Assembly (NCBI RefSeq): GCF_020099395.1
Contig: NZ_CP083590.1
Location: 1,178,001-1,242,000, forward strand
DNA from: Streptomyces mobaraensis
GTDB taxonomy: Bacteria; Actinomycetota; Actinomycetes; Streptomycetales; Streptomycetaceae
DNA: 64,000 bases
Direction of reading: 5' to 3'
This document shows, piece after piece, positions 1 to 8,093 of the stretch (positions are counted from its first letter, which is position 1; each line of letters opens with the position of its first letter). Both the position numbers and the translations under genes were made by a program. The notes under the pieces were generated by a model. It made no database searches. It was given only the letters and a program-made list of their open reading frames with translations, and was not told where the DNA came from.

Positions 1-22
1 TGGCAACCCGTCGGTCCCCGCC

Positions 23-670
23 TCAGAACCCGCTGACCCTCAGCGTGATGTTCAGCCGCCCGGTCAGCCCGAGCCCCGCCGGAGCCGTGCCCGGGTACGT
101 CCGGGGCACCCCGTGGTACGCGAACCGGGACGGGCCGCCGAAGACGAACAAGTCGCCACTGCGCAGCTCGACGTCCGTCCAGGGGCGCGTCCTGGTCTCC
201 GTGTTGCCGAACCGGAAGACGCAGGAGTCACCGAGGCTGAGCGAGACGACGGGGGCGGCGGACTTCTCGTCGCCGTCGCGGTGCAGGCCCATCCTCGCCC
301 CGGCGTCGTAGAAGTTGACCAGCGCGATGTCGTACGGCTCGGGGCCGGCGGGCGTCCCGTACGCGCGCGCCACGGCGTCCCGGGCCAGCGCGCCGAGCCA
401 GTGGGGGAACGACTTGACGGGCGCGCCGTCGCCGTCGACGACCGTCCGGGCGTACCCGTACGGGTACCAGTGCCAGCCCAGGCACACCGTGCGGACGGAC
501 ATCTCGCCGCCGTTCGGCATCCGGACGGTCCGCAGGCCCGCAGGCGGCCTCGCCCACTCCCGGCAGGCCCGGAGGAGCCGCTGCTGCGCGGCCTCGTCCA
601 GCCAGCCGGGGACGTGCACGGCTTCCGGCGCCACCTCGACGGGCGGGCGGGGGAACAGCTCGTCGCGCAT
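23..670 (-). CDS. AlkB-like 2-oxoglutarate/Fe(II)-dependent dioxygenase
   Basis: The 215-aa product belongs to the AlkB family of non-haem iron dioxygenases, which reverse alkylation damage in nucleic acids by oxidative demethylation. The iron-binding set is visible: H130-x-D132 in LHRDGDE, H186 in AYHGVPR, and the 2-oxoglutarate-binding arginines of RLNITLR (about 205-211) near the C-terminus. NFYDAGARMG just before the HxD motif is typical of the family. The ATG at 670 has no Shine-Dalgarno sequence but sits 6 nt after TAGCCT, so a leaderless mRNA is likely. It is divergent from the carboxymuconolactone-decarboxylase gene. The DNA-repair role is inferred from the family; no ada- or ogt-like partner is adjacent. 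Confidence 0.92.
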   Translation of the reverse strand: MRDELFPRPPVEVAPEAVHVPGWLDEAAQQRLLRACREWARPPAGLRTVRMPNGGEMSVRTVCLGWHWYPYGYARTVVDGDGAPVKSFPHWLGALARDAVARAYGTPAGPEPYDIALVNFYDAGARMGLHRDGDEKSAAPVVSLSLGDSCVFRFGNTETRTRPWTDVELRSGDLFVFGGPSRFAYHGVPRTYPGTAPAGLGLTGRLNITLRVSGF

Positions 671-1055
671 GGGTCCAGGCTAGGCGCACCCGGTCGGACG
701 GCGGGCGCGGGGCCGGTGCGCGGGACCGGCGGCGCCGGTGCGCTTGATCCCGCAGGGCCGGTGCGCGGCCAACCCCGCACGGCCGGTGCGCCGCGACCCC
801 GCGCGACCGGGCGCACGAGCCGGGGAGCCGGCGTGCGGGGGGGAGCCAGCGCGCGAGCCCGTGGGGCCCGGCGCTCGCGCCCCCGCGCGATTGGTGCGCG
901 GAGGCCCGGGAAACCTCTTCCCGAAACCTGTCACATCCGCGCCACCTCGCCCGTCCCCCTCCCGCAAGCGACCGGAAAACCCGGAAAACACTGACCGGCA
1001 GCCGGAGCAGACACCCCGCCGCCGGTCCGAGCGACCCGAGAGGAAGCGCACCGCC
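671..1055. other. Divergent intergenic region with imperfect GGCCGGTGCGC repeats
   Basis: This 385-bp spacer between two divergent genes holds four near-copies of GGCCGGTGCGC at about 711, 732, 756 and 781, spaced 21-25 bp, followed by more degenerate GCGCGAG/CGGGCGC units to about 900. No convincing ORF is seen. The repeats could be an operator array or simple slippage-grown sequence. Confidence 0.5.
677..682 (-). promoter_or_regulatory. -10-like hexamer of the AlkB-family gene (probable leaderless start)
   Basis: On the minus strand TAGCCT lies exactly 6 nt before the ATG at 670, with no ribosome-binding site between them. This spacing puts the transcription start at or next to the start codon. 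No good -35 is seen 17-18 nt upstream. The same arrangement recurs at several other genes in the window. Confidence 0.45.
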
Positions 1056-1652
1056 ATGGCCCGCGTCCCCCTGAACCCGCCCGCCACCCCGCTGACCCGC
1101 CTCGCCGCCCGGTACTGCCGCCGCGCCTACGGCAAGGTGCTCGACCCGCTGCTGGCCATGGGCCACCACCGCGGCGTACTGCTGGCCACCTCCGTCTTCG
1201 AGCTGGCCGTGGGCCGCTGGAAGCGGCTCGACCCCGGCCTCAAGGCGCTGGCCGTGATGGCCTCGGCGGCGTCCATCGGCTGCTCGTGGTGCATGGACTT
1301 CGGCTACTGGGAGAACCGGCAGCACGGCATGGCGCACGAGAAGCTGCGCGACGTCCCGCGCTGGCGCGACAGCGACGTCTACACGCCGCTGGAGCGCGAC
1401 GTGATGGAGTACGCGGAGGCCATGACGGCGACTCCGCCCACGGTGGACGACGCCTTGGTGGAGCGGTTGCGGACGCACCTGGACGACGCACAGCTCGTCG
1501 AACTGACCCAGACGATCTCGGTCGAGAACCTCCGCTCCCGCACCAACGCCGCGCTGGGACTGGCCAGTCAGGGCTTCAAGGACAGCTGTGACATCCCGGC
1601 GGAAGGATCGCCGGGACGTCCCGCCGGGAACCGTGTCACCGGCCGCCCTTGA
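1056..1652 (+). CDS. Carboxymuconolactone decarboxylase / AhpD-like family protein
   Basis: The 198-aa product resembles the CMD/AhpD alkylhydroperoxidase-like fold. The redox pair C76-x-x-C79 is seen in SIGCSWCMDFGY, followed by the aromatic and His-containing helix usual for the family. The ATG at 1056 is chosen because GAGAGGAAG lies just upstream; a longer in-frame reading exists but lacks codon character. The substrate is unknown. The 3' end overlaps the convergent methyltransferase gene by 17 bp. Confidence 0.85.
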   Translation: MARVPLNPPATPLTRLAARYCRRAYGKVLDPLLAMGHHRGVLLATSVFELAVGRWKRLDPGLKALAVMASAASIGCSWCMDFGYWENRQHGMAHEKLRDVPRWRDSDVYTPLERDVMEYAEAMTATPPTVDDALVERLRTHLDDAQLVELTQTISVENLRSRTNAALGLASQGFKDSCDIPAEGSPGRPAGNRVTGRP

Positions 1653-2463
1653 TGCCCACCCCGCCGTAGAACCCGACCTTGGCCAGCTCCGCCGGGGTCG
1701 GCGGCTCGCCGTCCGGGTGCCAGAGCGGCACCTGGACGACGCCGGGGTCCATCAGCTCGAAGCCGTCGAAGAACGGGACGACGTCCGCGTACGTCCGCAG
1801 CGTCACCGAGGCCGTGGCGTTCTTGTAGGCGTCCGCGGCGGCCCGGGCGGCCTCGCTGTGGAAGTCGGTGGTGCCGTGGCTGAGGACGAGACAGCTGCCC
1901 TCGGGCAGCGCCTCGGCCAGGGCGGCGACGATCCCGGCCGGGTCCTCCTCGTCCGGGATGAAGTGCAGGAGGGCGACGAGCAGCAGGGCCACCGGCTGAT
2001 CGAAGTCGATCATGCGGCGCAGATCGGGGTGGGCGAGGATCCGCTCCGGCTCCCGGACGTCGGCGAGCAGGAAGCTCGCGTTGCCGTTGTTGGTCAGCTT
2101 GGCGCCGGCGTGCGTCGCCACGATCGGGTCGTTGTCGACGTAGACGACGCGGACGTCGGGGTCGGCCTCCTGCGCCACCTCGTGGGTGTTGGGGGAGGTG
2201 GGGATGCCGGTGCCGATGTCGATGATCTGGCGCACCCCGCTCCGGACGACCTTGCGCACCGCGCGCAGCAGGAAGTCGCGGTTGGCCCGGGCGCCGGGGC
2301 GTATGTCGGGTATGACCTCGATGAAACGTTCCGCCGCGGCGCGGTCGACCTCGTAGTTGTCCCAGCCGCCCAGGTAGTAGTCGTACATCCGGGCCGGGTG
2401 CGGCCGGCTGGTGTCGATCTCCTCGGCCGCGAATCCCCCGCCGCCCGTGCCCTGCTCCGTCAC
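1636..2463 (-). CDS. SAM-dependent methyltransferase, DUF574 (Methyltransf_19) family
   Basis: The 275-aa product has the features of this actinobacterial family: an N-terminal YDYYLGGWDNYEVDR segment and the SAM-binding loop DIGTGIPTSPNTHEVAQ, followed by VVYVDNDPIV (acidic residue for the ribose hydroxyls). The substrate is not known for the family. Start at GTG 2463, preceded by AGGGGCAGGG; extending upstream gives a low-complexity stretch without family similarity. The end overlaps the convergent upstream gene by 17 bp. Confidence 0.88.
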   Translation of the reverse strand: MTEQGTGGGGFAAEEIDTSRPHPARMYDYYLGGWDNYEVDRAAAERFIEVIPDIRPGARANRDFLLRAVRKVVRSGVRQIIDIGTGIPTSPNTHEVAQEADPDVRVVYVDNDPIVATHAGAKLTNNGNASFLLADVREPERILAHPDLRRMIDFDQPVALLLVALLHFIPDEEDPAGIVAALAEALPEGSCLVLSHGTTDFHSEAARAAADAYKNATASVTLRTYADVVPFFDGFELMDPGVVQVPLWHPDGEPPTPAELAKVGFYGGVGIKGGR

Positions 2464-2895
2464 TCCCTGCCCCTTCCGAACTGTGCGGATCGCAACCCCC
2501 CCGGCCGATTCCGGTCGTTGCGGTCGTGCGACGGTCCGGCCCCCGTGGCCCGTCCGGCGGGTTCCCCTCCCCCGGACCGGCCGACGGCCGTACCGCTTCC
2601 CCCTGTTCCCCTGTTCGAGCCCCACTCCGCCGTACCCGCCGGTCCACCGCCGGCACCCCCGTGGCCCGCGGTTCACCGTACGGGCGCCACGGCACCGGGA
2701 CGACGCCGGGGCCCCGCCGTGCGGACCCCTCGTCTCGTCCGGTGCGCGGCACCGGCGGAGCGGGACGCCTCTGCCGTCGTCAGCGGCGCGGCGCGCTCCG
2801 GAAGGCGCCGAAGCGCCGCAGGACGCCGGAGCGCCGCGCGCCGCCCGGCCGCCGGCCCGCCGCCGCTCTCCCGCTCACGTCCCCCGCTCCCCCGC
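2464..2895. other. Intergenic region, no gene seen
   Basis: 432 bp of very G+C-rich sequence between two minus-strand genes. The only structure noticed is an inverted repeat with 9-bp arms (2793-2801 and 2825-2833, loop 23 nt) that could help terminate the DUF397 transcript. Reading frames across it are long only because of base composition. Confidence 0.4.
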
Positions 2896-3156
2896 TCACG
2901 TCCGCGTCCCCTCCGCCGCGCCGGCGAGCAGGAAGTCCGCCTCGCCGGCCTTGGCCCCCCTGATGAACGTCTCCATCTCGCTGTGCGTGTAGATCAGCGC
3001 GGGCCCCTCCGGGTCCGTGGACTGGCGCAGGGCGACCCGGCCGTCCCTCAGGCGCATGACCTCGACGCAGCTCCCCCCGTTGCCGCCGCTCCACGGCTTG
3101 CGCCAGCCCTCGGTGCCGAGGTCGGTGGCGGGCATGCCGTTGTATATGCGATCCAT
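2896..3156 (-). CDS. DUF397 domain protein
   Basis: This 86-aa protein matches the small actinomycete DUF397 family (WRKPWSGGNGGSCVEVMRL and the FIRGAKAGEADFLL end). Members are encoded next to XRE regulators of the WhiJ/AbaA type and influence development and antibiotic production, perhaps by binding the partner regulator. The start codon is 3 bp after the stop of the XRE gene, with AGGAG upstream, so the two are co-transcribed and probably translationally coupled. The C-terminal tail beyond the domain is variable. Confidence 0.9.
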   Translation of the reverse strand: MDRIYNGMPATDLGTEGWRKPWSGGNGGSCVEVMRLRDGRVALRQSTDPEGPALIYTHSEMETFIRGAKAGEADFLLAGAAEGTRT

Positions 3157-3159
3157 GGT

Positions 3160-4026
3160 TCAGATCTCCTTACGAATGCCACCCAGGAATGCCTTGGTGG
3201 TGTGTGCCGGCGCGGCCTGCGCGCACATCCGGTCCAGTGCCTCCAGGAAGGCCGAGACGTCCTCGCGCTGGTCGAAATAGGAGGCGCCGATGAGGTTTTC
3301 GGCGTACGCGATGTCCGGGAGCTCCTCGATGGGGAACCGGAAGATGTGGAACGGCCCGTACATCGCCGGGTGCGGCCCGGCGGCGTACGGGATGACCTGG
3401 AGCCGTACGTTCGGCAGGGCGGTGGCCTCGATGAGCCGGTCCACCTGGGCCCGCATCACCTCGGGGCCGCCGATGGGGCGGCGCAGCACCGTCTCGTCCA
3501 TCACCACCCAGAGCAGGGGCGCCTTCTCACGGACGAGCAGGTTCTGCCGTTCGCGGCGGACGGTGACGGCCCGCTCGATCTCGGCGTCCGGCGCGTGCGG
3601 CTGCCCGGCGCGGAGCACCGCGCGGGCGTACGCCTCCGTCTGCAACAGCCCGGGGACGTAGTGCGGTTCGTAGGCGCGGATGAGGTTGGCCTCCCCCTCC
3701 AGGCTGACGAACGCGCTGAACCACTCGGGGAGCACGTCCCGGAAGCGGTGCCACCAGCCGGGCCGGTTGGCCTCCCGGGTGAGGGCGAGGAAGCCCTCGA
3801 CCTCGGCGGGGTCCTCGACGCCGTAGATCCGCAGCAGCTTCTCCACGTACGGGACCTTCAGGCCGACCTCGGCCTTCTCCATCCGGCGGATGGTGGCGTG
3901 CGTGACGTCGAGCGCCCGGCCCGCCTCCTGGAAGGAGAGCCCCGCCTGTTCCCGCAGATCGTGCAGCCGCTTGCCGAGTACGACACGCAGCACGGTCGGA
4001 GCCCCTGCCGGCCGCGCGTCCCCCAC
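3160..4026 (-). CDS. XRE-family regulator with DUF5753 (Scr1/WhiJ type)
   Basis: The 288-aa product has an N-terminal helix-turn-helix (LHDLREQAGLSFQEAGRALD through ATIRRMEKAEVG) and a DUF5753 sensing region beginning around LIRAYEPHYVPGLLQTEAYA. Such proteins pair with a DUF397 protein and often a HATPase, as here. Start GTG 4026 is chosen because GGAGGAGGGG precedes it by a proper distance; an upstream GTG at 4080 has no ribosome-binding site. It is divergent from the HATPase gene. The ligand or signal is unknown. Confidence 0.9.
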   Translation of the reverse strand: MGDARPAGAPTVLRVVLGKRLHDLREQAGLSFQEAGRALDVTHATIRRMEKAEVGLKVPYVEKLLRIYGVEDPAEVEGFLALTREANRPGWWHRFRDVLPEWFSAFVSLEGEANLIRAYEPHYVPGLLQTEAYARAVLRAGQPHAPDAEIERAVTVRRERQNLLVREKAPLLWVVMDETVLRRPIGGPEVMRAQVDRLIEATALPNVRLQVIPYAAGPHPAMYGPFHIFRFPIEELPDIAYAENLIGASYFDQREDVSAFLEALDRMCAQAAPAHTTKAFLGGIRKEI

Positions 4027-4136
4027 TGTCCCCTCCTCCTGCCGCGCCAACTGCCGTCCTGATGCCCAGCAGTGTGCCACGCAGTTCGCAAAGCCGACAG
4101 GCTGTGCTTTCGATTCTGCAATTTACAGACTGAAGC

Positions 4137-4643
4137 TTGCCACATCTGACTCACATCGCACATAGTTGCGGAGTGGTCCCCTCCCAAGACGCACCTTTGC
4201 TGGGGCGCCGCGGCGGCTGCTTCGGCGGGCGCCCGCAGGCCGCCTACGCCTACGGGTTCAATTTCCCGGCCCTCAACGCCTCGGTGGCGGAGGCGCGAAG
4301 ACGAGTCCTCACCCGGCTGCGGGAATGGGGCATCGACGAAACCGCTTGCGACGACGCCCGGTTGGTGGTGTCGGAACTCTTCACCAACGCGGTGCGGCAC
4401 ACGGACAGCGACAAGGTCAGCTGCCATCTGCGGGTGAACGAGGCGCTGGTGCGCATAGAGGTGGCGGACCACGGCTGCGCCCCCACCGAACCACGGGCGC
4501 GTTTCAGCGGGACGGACGAGGAGAGCGGGCGGGGACTGCTGCTCGTCGGCGCCCTGTCCCAGGCGTGGGGCGTACGGCCGGACGACGCGGGGCGGGGCCG
4601 GATCGTCTGGGCCGACCTGCCGCACCGGCGGCTCTGTCCGTAG
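4137..4643 (+). CDS. ATP-binding protein, anti-sigma-factor-kinase-like (HATPase_c_2)
   Basis: The product (168 aa from the TTG at 4137; a GTG at 4173 is equally possible) has a GHKL ATPase domain: N-box in SELFTNAVRHT, G1 box around VADHGCAPTEP, and GRGLLLVGALSQAWGV as the G2 region. In Streptomyces this single-domain type either phosphorylates anti-sigma antagonists or partners XRE/DUF397 modules. It lies divergent to such a pair, which suggests one regulatory unit. The start is uncertain because neither candidate has a strong ribosome-binding site. Confidence 0.82.
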   Translation: MPHLTHIAHSCGVVPSQDAPLLGRRGGCFGGRPQAAYAYGFNFPALNASVAEARRRVLTRLREWGIDETACDDARLVVSELFTNAVRHTDSDKVSCHLRVNEALVRIEVADHGCAPTEPRARFSGTDEESGRGLLLVGALSQAWGVRPDDAGRGRIVWADLPHRRLCP

Positions 4644-4690
4644 GCGGGACACCCGCCCACCCTTGAAGACCCGCCGGAGGACCGCATCCG

Positions 4691-4743
4691 ACGGATCGGG
4701 CCCCGGTCCTTCCCCCAGGGGAAAGGACCGGGGCCCGATCCGT
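4691..4743. terminator. Bidirectional terminator hairpin
   Basis: A near-perfect inverted repeat with about 21-bp arms (ACGGATCGGGCCCCGGTCCT left, its complement right) and a short C-rich/G-rich loop lies between the convergent HATPase and SGNH-hydrolase genes. Without a T-tract, it is the usual long-stem terminator of high-G+C actinomycetes and would serve both strands. Confidence 0.85.
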
Positions 4744-4765
4744 GCGCCGTACGCCCGGCGCACCG

Positions 4766-5557
4766 CTACAGCGGCAGCAGATCCGGCCGCTTCGGCTCCA
4801 CATGGTCACCGGACGACTCGCCGCGCAGCCGCCGCCCGATCCACGGCACCAGGTGCTCGCGCGCCCAGTGGATGTTGTCCCGCCGCACCTCGGCCGGCGT
4901 CCGCTGGTCCTCCGCCGGCCACGGCTGGTCCGGGTCGGCGGGCACCGCCAGACCCAGCACCTGCGCGGCGCGCAGCGCCACCCGGGTGTGCCCGTCCGGC
5001 GAGAGGTGCAGCCGGTCCTCGCTCCAGGCCCGCCGGTCCTGCACCGAGCGCAGCGACCAGAGGTCGAGCACCGGGCAGTCGTGCCGGTCGGCGATGGCGC
5101 GGACGTGCGCCGTGTACGTGGCGATCTTGCCCCGCAGGTGCTTCAGCAGCGGTACGTCCCGGGTGTCGAAGCCGGTGCAGACCAGCACCGTGCCGACCGA
5201 GGCCCGGAGGTCGGCCACCGCCGCCTCGTACCGCTCCGCCACGTCGTCCGGGTCGGAACCCGGCCGCAGGATGTCATTGCCCCCCGCGCAGAACGTCACC
5301 AGATCGGGCGCGAGCTCCTTCGCCCGCGGCACCTGCTCCTCGACGATCTGGTCGAGCAGCCTGCCGCGCACCGCCAGGTTGGCGTACCGGAAGGTGTGCT
5401 CCTCCCGCTCGTCGGCCAGGAGTACGGCCAGTCGGTCGGCCCAGCCGATGAACGAGTCGCCGGGCCCCGGATCGCCGACGCCCTCGGTGAAGCTGTCCCC
5501 GACGGCTGCGTACGACCCGATCGCGCTCTTGCTCATTGAATTCGAATCGTCTGCCAC
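4766..5557 (-). CDS. SGNH/GDSL-type hydrolase (lipase/esterase-like)
   Basis: The 263-aa protein shows the four SGNH blocks: GDSFTEG with the catalytic Ser near residue 22, the LAVRGRLLDQI block, GGND, and DRLHLSPDGH holding the catalytic Asp and His. No signal peptide is seen, so it is probably cytoplasmic. The substrate is not predictable. GTG 5557 gives a full-length protein; ATG 5536 (MSKSAIG) is an alternative and neither has a clear ribosome-binding site. Confidence 0.87.
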   Translation of the reverse strand: MADDSNSMSKSAIGSYAAVGDSFTEGVGDPGPGDSFIGWADRLAVLLADEREEHTFRYANLAVRGRLLDQIVEEQVPRAKELAPDLVTFCAGGNDILRPGSDPDDVAERYEAAVADLRASVGTVLVCTGFDTRDVPLLKHLRGKIATYTAHVRAIADRHDCPVLDLWSLRSVQDRRAWSEDRLHLSPDGHTRVALRAAQVLGLAVPADPDQPWPAEDQRTPAEVRRDNIHWAREHLVPWIGRRLRGESSGDHVEPKRPDLLPL

Positions 5558-5725
5558 GTCAGCACATCATTCCTGCTCGCGAGTGACCTACGCCACCGTA
5601 ACCAGGGGTTGACGTGCCGTGATGTATCCCACCCCGATTGAGTCACCTCATCCGGAATAAGGCAGACGTAAGGTCGGAGCGGCGCCGTGTGCCCCTCGGC
5701 GCCGCCGACGACCCGAGGAGCGCCC

Positions 5726-6520
5726 GTGACCCAGACGCCGCAGGTCCCCACGACCGAACCCCTGCTCGCGGGGGTCCGCAACTTCCGCGACCTGGGCGGC
5801 CTCCCGGCCGCCGACGGACGGCGCGTACGGCCCGGCGTCCTCTTCCGCAGCGGCCACCTCGCCCGGGCCACCGAGGCGGACACGGCGTTCCTCGGCTCGC
5901 TGGGCCTGCACACCGTCTTCGACTTCCGCAACGCCGCCGACATCGCGAGCCAGGGCCCGGACGTGCCGCTGCCCGGCGTCCGGTACGTCAACATCCCCAT
6001 GAGCGACCAGGCGGACGGCGACGAGTTCTGGCGGATGATCCACCAGGGCACCCCGGAGCAACTGCGCACCGTCCTCTCCGACGGCCGCGCCGCCGCCCGC
6101 ATGACCGCCTCCTACCGCTCGATCATCACCCACCGCGCCCCCGAACACACCCGCGTCCTCCGCACACTCGCCGACGGCGACGTGCCCGCCCTCCTGCACT
6201 GCGCCGCCGGCAAGGACCGCGCGGGGCTGGCCGTCGCGGTCACCCTGCTCGCCCTCGGCGTCCCGCGGGACGCCATCGAGGCGGACTACCTGCTGTCCGA
6301 CGCGCCGCACCGGCGGTTCCCGGTGCGGCGGGAGACCGCTCTGCCGGCGGAGGTGCTGGAACTGCTCTCGCCGTTGTTCGCGGCGCGGGCGGAGTACTTG
6401 GCGGAGGCGTTCGCGACGATCGACGAGAAGTGGGGCTCGGTGGAGGGATACTTGAGCGAGGGACTCGGGTTCTCGGCGGAGGACCGGGAGCGGCTGCGGG
6501 AGCGCTTGCTGACGGCCTGA
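5726..6520 (+). CDS. Tyrosine/serine protein phosphatase (Y_phosphatase3 family)
   Basis: The 264-aa protein resembles the bacterial PtpA/LipA-like dual-specificity phosphatases. The N-terminal VRNFRDLGGLP signature is present, and the P-loop HCAAGKDRAG matches the CX5R motif with catalytic Cys. GTG 5726 is chosen because GAGGAG lies 6 nt upstream; the preceding in-frame residues are not conserved. It is divergent from the SGNH hydrolase and followed by a dispersed palindromic repeat. Confidence 0.88.
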   Translation: MTQTPQVPTTEPLLAGVRNFRDLGGLPAADGRRVRPGVLFRSGHLARATEADTAFLGSLGLHTVFDFRNAADIASQGPDVPLPGVRYVNIPMSDQADGDEFWRMIHQGTPEQLRTVLSDGRAAARMTASYRSIITHRAPEHTRVLRTLADGDVPALLHCAAGKDRAGLAVAVTLLALGVPRDAIEADYLLSDAPHRRFPVRRETALPAEVLELLSPLFAARAEYLAEAFATIDEKWGSVEGYLSEGLGFSAEDRERLRERLLTA

Positions 6521-6525
6521 CGGCC

Positions 6526-6660
6526 GGGGGCAAGCCCCCGCACCCCCGAAACCGCGCTCCGCGCGGTTGTCCTCAAACTCCCCCAGGGGGGGAGTTTGAG
6601 GACGAGCGGCGAAGCCGCGAAAAGGGGGTCTGGGGCGCAGCCCCAGGAAGCGGCGAAGGG
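6526..6660. repeat. Dispersed multi-hairpin intergenic repeat, copy 1
   Basis: Copy 1 of a composite element also found at 36964-37107. The blocks 6526-6578 and 6594-6620 are essentially identical to 36964-37016 and 37049-37075. The halves form outer arms GTCCTCAAAC / GTTTGAGGAC around a variable core, flanked by small hairpins (GGGGGCAAGCCCCC, ACCGCGCTCCGCGCGGT, GCGGCGAAGCCGC). Both copies lie between convergent genes, so a terminator or REP-like role is likely. Similar sequences are common in Streptomyces genomes. Confidence 0.85.
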
Positions 6661-6677
6661 GAGGGACCGGGGCACCC

Positions 6678-8093
6678 TCACCGATTCACCACAGCCTGCT
6701 TCACGAGCGTCCGCCCGAAGTCCCACATCAACGACCCGCCCCCATGCGCCTCGTCCATCACGGCAGTGAACGCCGCGACGAAGCGGTCGACCTCTCGCTC
6801 CCCGATGACGAGCGGCGGGATCAGCTTGATGACCTCCAGGTGGTCCCCCGACACCTGCGTCAGGATCCGGTGCTTCTGGAGCAGCGGCACCACCACCATC
6901 TGTGCGAACAGCCCCTTCCGGGCGGCCTGCAGCATGGTCCACCGTCCGCGCAGCGCCAGCGACTTGGGTCGCCCGAACTCGATGCCGATCATCAGGCCCC
7001 GGCCGCGGACGTCGTGCAGCAGCTCGTACTTGTCGACGAGTGCGGACAGCCGCGACCGCAGCAGATCACCGGTGACCCGGGCGTTCTCGACGACGCGCTC
7101 GTCCTCCATCACCGACAGCACGGCGAGTCCGGCCGCCATCGCCTGGGCGTTGGAGCCGAAGCTGGCGGAGTGGACGAGGACGCGGTCCATGGAGGAGTAG
7201 ACCTTCTTGAAGATCCAGTCCTTGCCCAGGGTGGCGCCGACGGGGACGTAGCCGCCGGACAGCGACTTGGCCACGCATACCAGGTCGGGCTCGACGCCCT
7301 GTTCGTGCTGGTAGGCGAAGAACTTCCCGGTGCGGCCCAGGCCCGTCTGCACCTCGTCGGCGATGAGCAGGGCCTTGTGCCGGTGCAGCAGTTCCTGCGC
7401 GGCGCGGAGGAAGCCGGACGGAGGCAGGTGGACGCCCTTGCCCTGGATGGGTTCGACGACGAACGCGGCGACGTCGCCGCGCCGCAGTTCCCGTTCCAGC
7501 GCGTCCAGGTCGCCCAGTTCGATCGCGGTGTCCGGGAGCAGCGGGGCGAAGCCGTCGCGGAAGCCGCTCTCGCCGTTGACCGACAGCGACCCGGTGGTCA
7601 GCCCGTGGAAGGCGTGGGCGCAGTAGAGGACGCGCGGCTTGCCGGTGGCGTACCGGGCGAACTTCAACGCCGTCTCGACCGCCTCCGTACCGCTGTTGCC
7701 GAAGAACACCCGGTCCAGGTGCGGCGCGTACGCGAGCAGCTTCTCGGCGAGCAGGCCGGGCAGCGGCGGGCAGTCGAAGCGGGTGAGGTCGGCGAGCGAC
7801 GCGTCGAGTACGTCGTGCAGGGCCTTGCGGACGACGGGGTGGTGGCGGCCGAGGCCCATCACGCCGAAGCCGGCGAGCATGTCGAGGTAGTCGTCGCCGT
7901 CGGCGTCCCAGAAGTAGGCGCCCTCGGCCCGCTCGTAGACCTTGTCGAAGCCGATGGTGTGCAGCATCCGGGGCAGTTGGTGGTTGAGGTGCCGGGCGTG
8001 CAGCTCGTACCGTTCCCCGCCGCGCTCGGCGAGCAGCCGGGCGAGGTCGAAGCCCTTGGTCGTGGTGGTGTCCTCGGTGGGTCCGACGGTCAT
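6678..8093 (-). CDS. hpnO: Class III aminotransferase of the hopanoid cluster (HpnO-like)
   Basis: The 471-aa product is a PLP-dependent class III (acetylornithine/ornithine-type) aminotransferase: [18 protein letters not shown] for phosphate binding, [12 protein letters not shown] with the ring-binding Asp, and the Schiff-base Lys in [14 protein letters not shown] (about residue 276). As the last gene of a hopanoid operon it is the expected enzyme that converts a formyl/keto-bearing hopanoid side chain to aminobacteriohopanetriol. The ATG overlaps the dxs stop by 4 bp (ATGA), so translation is coupled. The function is assigned from context; the sequence alone shows only the fold class. Confidence 0.88.
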   Translation of the reverse strand: MTVGPTEDTTTTKGFDLARLLAERGGERYELHARHLNHQLPRMLHTIGFDKVYERAEGAYFWDADGDDYLDMLAGFGVMGLGRHHPVVRKALHDVLDASLADLTRFDCPPLPGLLAEKLLAYAPHLDRVFFGNSGTEAVETALKFARYATGKPRVLYCAHAFHGLTTGSLSVNGESGFRDGFAPLLPDTAIELGDLDALERELRRGDVAAFVVEPIQGKGVHLPPSGFLRAAQELLHRHKALLIADEVQTGLGRTGKFFAYQHEQGVEPDLVCVAKSLSGGYVPVGATLGKDWIFKKVYSSMDRVLVHSASFGSNAQAMAAGLAVLSVMEDERVVENARVTGDLLRSRLSALVDKYELLHDVRGRGLMIGIEFGRPKSLALRGRWTMLQAARKGLFAQMVVVPLLQKHRILTQVSGDHLEVIKLIPPLVIGEREVDRFVAAFTAVMDEAHGGGSLMWDFGRTLVKQAVVNR

